Below, one piece after another: positions 6,601 to 7,745 of a DNA stretch of 7,745 nt; the stretch's first letter is position 1; every line of letters begins with the position of its first letter. The position numbers were made by a program, and so were the translations under genes. Where the stretch lies: positions 1 through 7,745 of the forward strand of contig JBDLJV010000103.1 in assembly GCA_039714175.1 (NCBI GenBank), read 5' to 3'. The notes beneath the pieces are model-generated. The model was not told the DNA's origin. It made no database searches and was given only the letters and a program-made list of their open reading frames with translations. This DNA comes from B3-G11 sp039714175. Lineage in GTDB: Bacteria; Actinomycetota; Acidimicrobiia; Spongiisociales; UBA5794.

Positions 6601-7745
6601 TGGCTGCCGATCGGATCAAGTGTCGGGGCAGGGGGACTCACCTCGATGGTCACATCGATCGTGGTCACATTGAGCGATTGGGAATCCTGTGTCACCGTCA
6701 GGGTCACCGGGTAACTTCCCTCATCGCCCTGCGCAGTCTGCCACGTGAGTTGGGAGACCCCGTCCCAGTTGGCTCCGGCCGGCAGCCCGGACCAAACAGC
6801 TGTGAACGCATCCCCTTCCAGGTCGGAGATATTGATTGTTTCGCTGAGTAACTGGCCAGCTGCCACGGTGAAATCACCAAGCAGCTCGACTTTGGGGGGA
6901 TAGTCGGCGGCGAACACCCCGTTGATGTCCCAGATGGCGGGGCCGAACCCGGACGTGCCCACGATCACTCCAGCGGAGTTGATATCGAACGCGTCAGCTG
7001 TGGTGTCACCCGGGTAGAACCCGAGATCGATCATGCCCATGCCCGGTCGCCAGAGGAAGGCACGGCGAGCAACGTTCGGATTCGCCGAAGTGCCACTCCA
7101 TCCCACGATCCACCCGTCGTCGTTGATCGCACGCGCCTGGCTCATCGTGTCGCCCGGAAGCCTCCCCAGGTCAATCGGAGTAGAACCGGGTCCGGGCCAG
7201 TACACCGCTTGGACCGTTCCATCCCCTGGAGCTATATGACCCACGATCGTGCCGGAGGAGTTCGCGTCATACCCCAGGCCAGAGCTGGGAAACGCGACGT
7301 AGCCACCGCCCTCGGTCCACGTGCCCGCTCCGACAACAAGGCCACCGTCGATTCCCTGAGCCGAAAGCGGTGCTTCGTTGGTGATCAGATCGACAACGCC
7401 GTCAGGGGACACGATGAAGCTGCAGTTCGTCGAGCCGCAGACCGAGGTGGAGGAGACACCATAGAAACCGACGATCGACCCGTCGTCATCGATGCCCGTC
7501 GCATCGAGAGCACCGAATCCGTTGTACGCAGGCGGCGGCCCGATGCTCTCCATCGCGGAGCCTTCCTTCCACGAGAAGGATCGGGCGAATCCGCTGTGAT
7601 ACGTTCCGACGACCTCACCGACCGAGTTCATGTCTGCGACCGCAAGGCCACCTGCCCCGGGATCCAAGGCTGAGAGTGCTGGCCACAGGTCTGTCGGATA
7701 ACCGACGCCCTTCCACACAGAGGTGTTGAGCGCCACCCATCCGGA
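3615..7745 (-). CDS. Giant modular secreted protein: HAF repeats, Ig/cadherin-like array, DUF11-like, RTX C-terminus (5' end missing)
   Basis: The frame is open to the right edge, so the true start and any signal peptide are outside. Residues are numbered from a GTG at 7736 (1,373 to the stop), which is not claimed as the start. Order: HAF-type repeats (about 30-275), each like AINDDGWIVGW (203-213) followed by an RAFLW (225-229) or SFSW element; Ig-like domains (281-367, 369-468, 472-566, 568-656), several with He_PIG-type IDPASGVFSWTP motifs; a cadherin/VCBS-like domain (661-752; NEDEALVV, GVLLNDTDAENDP, DFYGTDAFTYYATDG); two more Ig-like domains (757-842, 845-936); a DUF11/CARDB-like domain (941-1068) that opens with an Asp-rich DPDADGIVNRGE; four 21-residue repeats (1075-1158); a beta-rich domain (1166-1276) opening with DSDGSGIPD; and RTX repeats (1283-1372). 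The protein ends one residue after the RTX block, with no LPXTG, membrane anchor or other sorting tail. The architecture fits a calcium-stabilised extracellular stalk or adhesin. No catalytic domain is visible. The gene is followed by a coupled lipoprotein gene. Confidence 0.92.
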   Translation of the reverse strand, partial: SGWVALNTSVWKGVGYPTDLWPALSALDPGAGGLAVADMNSVGEVVGTYHSGFARSFSWKEGSAMESIGPPPAYNGFGALDATGIDDDGSIVGFYGVSSTSVCGSTNCSFIVSPDGVVDLITNEAPLSAQGIDGGLVVGAGTWTEGGGYVAFPSSGLGYDANSSGTIVGHIAPGDGTVQAVYWPGPGSTPIDLGRLPGDTMSQARAINDDGWIVGWSGTSANPNVARRAFLWRPGMGMIDLGFYPGDTTADAFDINSAGVIVGTSGFGPAIWDINGVFAADYPPKVELLGDFTVAAGQLLSETINISDLEGDAFTAVWSGLPAGANWDGVSQLTWQTAQGDEGSYPVTLTVTQDSQSLNVTTIDVTIEVSPPAPTLDPIGSQTVAAGTSLTFTATATPGTSGNPLSYSLTTPTAIGASIDPASGVFSWTPTSGQIGDHSVVVEVAEDVCNGDPLCGIPSTTDSEAITITVTGGDQPPVLTPIDWRTGEHNTISISRSSFLYDPDTPIDDITLTLEAGIDPVPPGAVINGGFEWTPGETDGGKTFEFTIRAADTSDPPNEVTAPVTITVVETNSPPHIDPVPLQEVALGDTLTLMVPATDPDIPADTLEFILFSGLGSLDPVTGEYTFTPTTLDSDLVVIEVNDGFASASTFFDVFVVDAVANKPPDAVQDTYRTNEDEALVVGPPGVLLNDTDAENDPMTAVLVDPPQHGIVQLEPSGAFKYEPDPDFYGTDAFTYYATDGVPSLPATVRISVDPVQDDPVLEPIGNKIVSEGFTLEINPAYSDPDGDVLDHAWLGDKPPNTVINGIYTFAPDETQGGDVYSVEFVVTDGKGGEARETFTITVVETNQSPRLAPIGDQQVFTGDTVTFDADATDPDLPVQALTYSLEGAPAGATIDPVSGVFSWVGATTGGHTFDVVVRDDWPTPLEDRREVTLLVIDPLELPNDVSIDLSVLAGDPDADGIVNRGEPVALRAAIAESNPDAPVGDVNVVVSFTGRATLVVSTDAACESFVINGNTVLSCSVGTVSVAHNLDIVVTLDDPEVYGIDAEVTSSANPETNVTNNTDSLTLEAQIRVFISELIGVSDTLDVVPPLNLATILEAIGVADLVDVVPPLNLQTILEAIAVGDLVDVVPPLTLATILEAIGVADSLDVVPPLNLATILENIAVTDGGQLVYDSDGSGIPDMTATAVDPITGEPLSELLPGDDVLVTGGGLLPNSTATVVLFSDPVHLTDVVTDADGVFAVVVTIPEDTLAGEHRIIVTGDWQLGGQLEIIFPIEVLGLCTILGTDSADFLAGTSGDDVICGFGGNDIIFGGGGSDIIFGGSGNDLILGGYGDDELFGEEGNDVIFGGQGNDHLVGGPGWDLLVGGRGEDTILQ
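3618..3890 (-). repeat. Ten RTX (hemolysin-type calcium-binding) nonapeptide repeats
   Basis: Residues 1283-1372 of the giant protein form ten units in perfect 9-residue phase: GTDSADFLA, GTSGDDVIC, GFGGNDIIF, GGGGSDIIF, GGSGNDLIL, GGYGDDELF, GEEGNDVIF, GGQGNDHLV, GGPGWDLLV, GGRGEDTIL. The first is degenerate and the ninth has Trp where Asn/Asp is usual. Units of GGxGxDxUx form a calcium-filled parallel beta-roll. Cys1279 and Cys1300 flank the first two units and could form a disulfide, which fits folding outside the cell. The block ends one residue before the stop. Confidence 0.95.
4242..4514 (-). repeat. 63-bp tandem repeats encoding a 21-residue unit (4 full, 1 partial)
   Basis: In-frame units at 4452-4514, 4389-4451, 4326-4388 and 4263-4325 (residues 1075-1158), then a partial fifth that ends in ENIAVTD. 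Each unit begins E-x-I-x-V-x-D, has DVVPPL in the middle and closes with TIL. The amino acids are nearly constant, while the DNA differs at many third positions between units (for example AACGGAGGC, AGCGGTGGC and AGAGGTGGA at the same place). The copies are therefore not recent and the protein sequence is under selection. The unit lies between the DUF11-like domain and the last beta domain and may be a stalk or spacer. Confidence 0.93.

Overview
The window is GC-rich (about 60% by eye), densely coded chromosomal DNA with seven protein genes and no RNA gene. A high-GC actinobacterium is the best guess, perhaps of the Acidimicrobiia. The reasons are an AbiEi-type winged-helix plus DUF559 protein of a kind common there, a PPOX protein resembling mycobacterial Rv3369, short TANNNT hexamers just before start codons, and lipoproteins with Thr-rich linkers. 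The assignment is inference; there is no marker gene in the window.

Layout. (1) Positions 1-458, minus: the first half of a TrhO/YceA-type tRNA uridine hydroxylase, cut by the left edge. (2) Positions 541-1455, minus: an AbiEi-like winged-helix/DUF559 nuclease-fold protein with no partner toxin beside it. A 52-bp identical, almost perfectly palindromic repeat lies at each end of it (491-542 and 1501-1552). (3) Positions 1557-2096, minus: a DUF192 lipoprotein. (4) Positions 2149-2589 and 2595-3113, plus: a divergent two-gene operon encoding a PPOX/F420-type flavin-fold protein and a DHFR/RibD-C-like reductase. (5) Positions 3118-3618 and 3615-7745, minus: a small lipoprotein whose start codon overlaps (ATGA) the stop of a giant modular secreted protein. 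That protein is more than 1,370 residues long and its 5' end lies beyond the right edge. In order it carries HAF repeats, a run of Ig-like/cadherin-like domains, a DUF11-like domain, four 21-residue tandem repeats, another beta-rich domain and ten RTX calcium-binding nonapeptides.

How the genes relate. The plus-strand pair looks like a small redox operon. The giant protein and the coupled lipoprotein look like one cell-surface expression unit. Genes 1 to 3 lie on the same strand but are separated by the two hairpins, so they may be separate or only partly co-transcribed. The most unusual structure is the AbiEi/DUF559 gene bracketed by identical palindromes: it could be a movable or deletable unit, two copies of a genome-wide extragenic palindrome, or a gene with its own binding sites. 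There is no gene-free stretch longer than about 101 bp.
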